From Mesorhizobium sp. 65-26 (GTDB lineage: Bacteria; Pseudomonadota; Alphaproteobacteria; Rhizobiales; Rhizobiaceae): a DNA stretch of 64,000 bases. Numbering within the stretch: position 1 is the stretch's first letter; every line of letters starts with the position of its first letter. Both the position numbers and the translations under genes were made by a program. Of the stretch, positions 63,713 through 64,000 are shown one piece after another. The DNA is taken from contig MKVL01000009.1 in assembly GCA_001899205.1 (NCBI GenBank), positions 177,032 to 241,031 of the forward strand, read 5' to 3'. The notes under the pieces were generated by a model. It did not search any database and had not been told where the DNA came from. It was given only the letters and a program-made list of their open reading frames with translations.

Positions 63713-64000
63713 TTAGACGGGAAGTGCCTCGGAAAACTCCACTGCCCTGCCCTGGCCTGGGGTGACGATCTCCCCTTCCCACATCACGCGGGTGCCGCGC
63801 ACGATCGTGCCGACCGGCCAGCCGATGACCTGCTTGCCGTCATAGGGTGTCCAGCCGGCCTTGGAACCCGCTTGCGCGTTGGTGATCGTCTCCGTGCGCT
63901 TGAGGTCGACAACGGTGAAGTCGGCATCGTAACCGGCGGCGATCCGCCCCTTCCTGGCCATGCCGAAGAGGCGTTGGGGGCCATGGCTCGACAGGTCGAC
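63713..64000 (-). CDS. Dihydroorotase-like cyclic amidohydrolase, C-terminal part
   Basis: The visible 95 residues carry the end of a class I dihydroorotase/allantoinase-type amidohydrolase: GRIAAGYDADFTVVDLKRTE, SKAGWTPYDGKQVIGWPVGT and TIVRGTRVMWEGEI. The beginning of the gene, with the metal-binding residues, lies outside the window, so the exact member (dihydroorotase, allantoinase or hydantoinase) is not settled. It converges on the secreted-protein gene (77-nt gap). Confidence 0.8.
   Translation of the reverse strand, partial: VDLSSHGPQRLFGMARKGRIAAGYDADFTVVDLKRTETITNAQAGSKAGWTPYDGKQVIGWPVGTIVRGTRVMWEGEIVTPGQGRAVEFSEALPV

Overview
This is a GC-rich, densely coded stretch of bacterial chromosome. 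Gene content, protein sequences and gene order point to an alphaproteobacterium of the Hyphomicrobiales, most likely Phyllobacteriaceae (Mesorhizobium-like); that assignment is my inference. Supporting signs are the LptF-LptG-LptD-SurA-like-PdxA-RsmA block, the FabD-FabG-AcpP-FabF-MltG-YicC-Gmk block, the rpsF-rpsR-rplI region followed by dnaB-radA-cvpA-purF, PssA-Psd, and small proteins of the kind found in rhizobia. I see no rRNA, tRNA, CRISPR array, insertion sequence, phage or integrated element. The window reads as core chromosome, and its novelty lies mainly in intergenic signals and a few unusual proteins.

Layout. 1-4.6 kb: a cut-off secreted protein, rlmJ with an upstream membrane protein, a YdeI-like protein, and pepA-holC. 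4.9-12.7 kb (+): lipopolysaccharide export and envelope block lptF, lptG, lptD, a SurA-like chaperone, pdxA, rsmA. 12.7-19.4 kb (-): fabD, fabG, acpP, fabF, then mltG, yicC, gmk. 19.6-23.2 kb: an LTA-synthase-like membrane phosphotransferase facing away from fabD, then a TadG-like von Willebrand protein. 23.7-34.3 kb (+): rpsF-rpsR, rplI, a Cfa-like methyltransferase, ynfA, an Rsm22-type protein, dnaB, radA, cvpA, purF and a short-chain dehydrogenase. 34.4-44.8 kb: small accessory genes (OsmC, S10 peptidase, NADAR, two EamA transporters), an Aas-like acyltransferase/acyl-ACP synthetase, psd-pssA, and an SMP-30 protein. 44.9-52.6 kb: an ArsR regulator with an Atm1-type exporter, a divergent SDR/LysR pair, a LysM protein, a LOG protein and a ZntB-like channel. 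52.6-59.6 kb (-): rarD, cimA, pip, two GFA proteins, a VOC protein, a DUF559 nuclease and cysS. 59.99-64 kb: small conserved proteins, SRAP and Nudix proteins, and the end of a dihydroorotase-like gene.

How it fits together. Much of the window serves the envelope: LPS transport, fatty-acid synthesis, phosphatidylserine/phosphatidylethanolamine synthesis, lipid re-acylation, cyclopropane fatty acids and peptidoglycan trimming. The most striking non-coding signal is a Pho-box-like array of three 11-bp-phased repeats (19566-19594) between fabD and the LTA-synthase-like gene. It suggests that this enzyme, or less likely the fab cluster, responds to phosphate. Other regulatory candidates are a 27-bp near-perfect palindrome over the arsR start, an alphaproteobacterial SOS-box match upstream of dnaB-radA, an inverted repeat upstream of acpP, and a three-arm alternative hairpin downstream of cysS.
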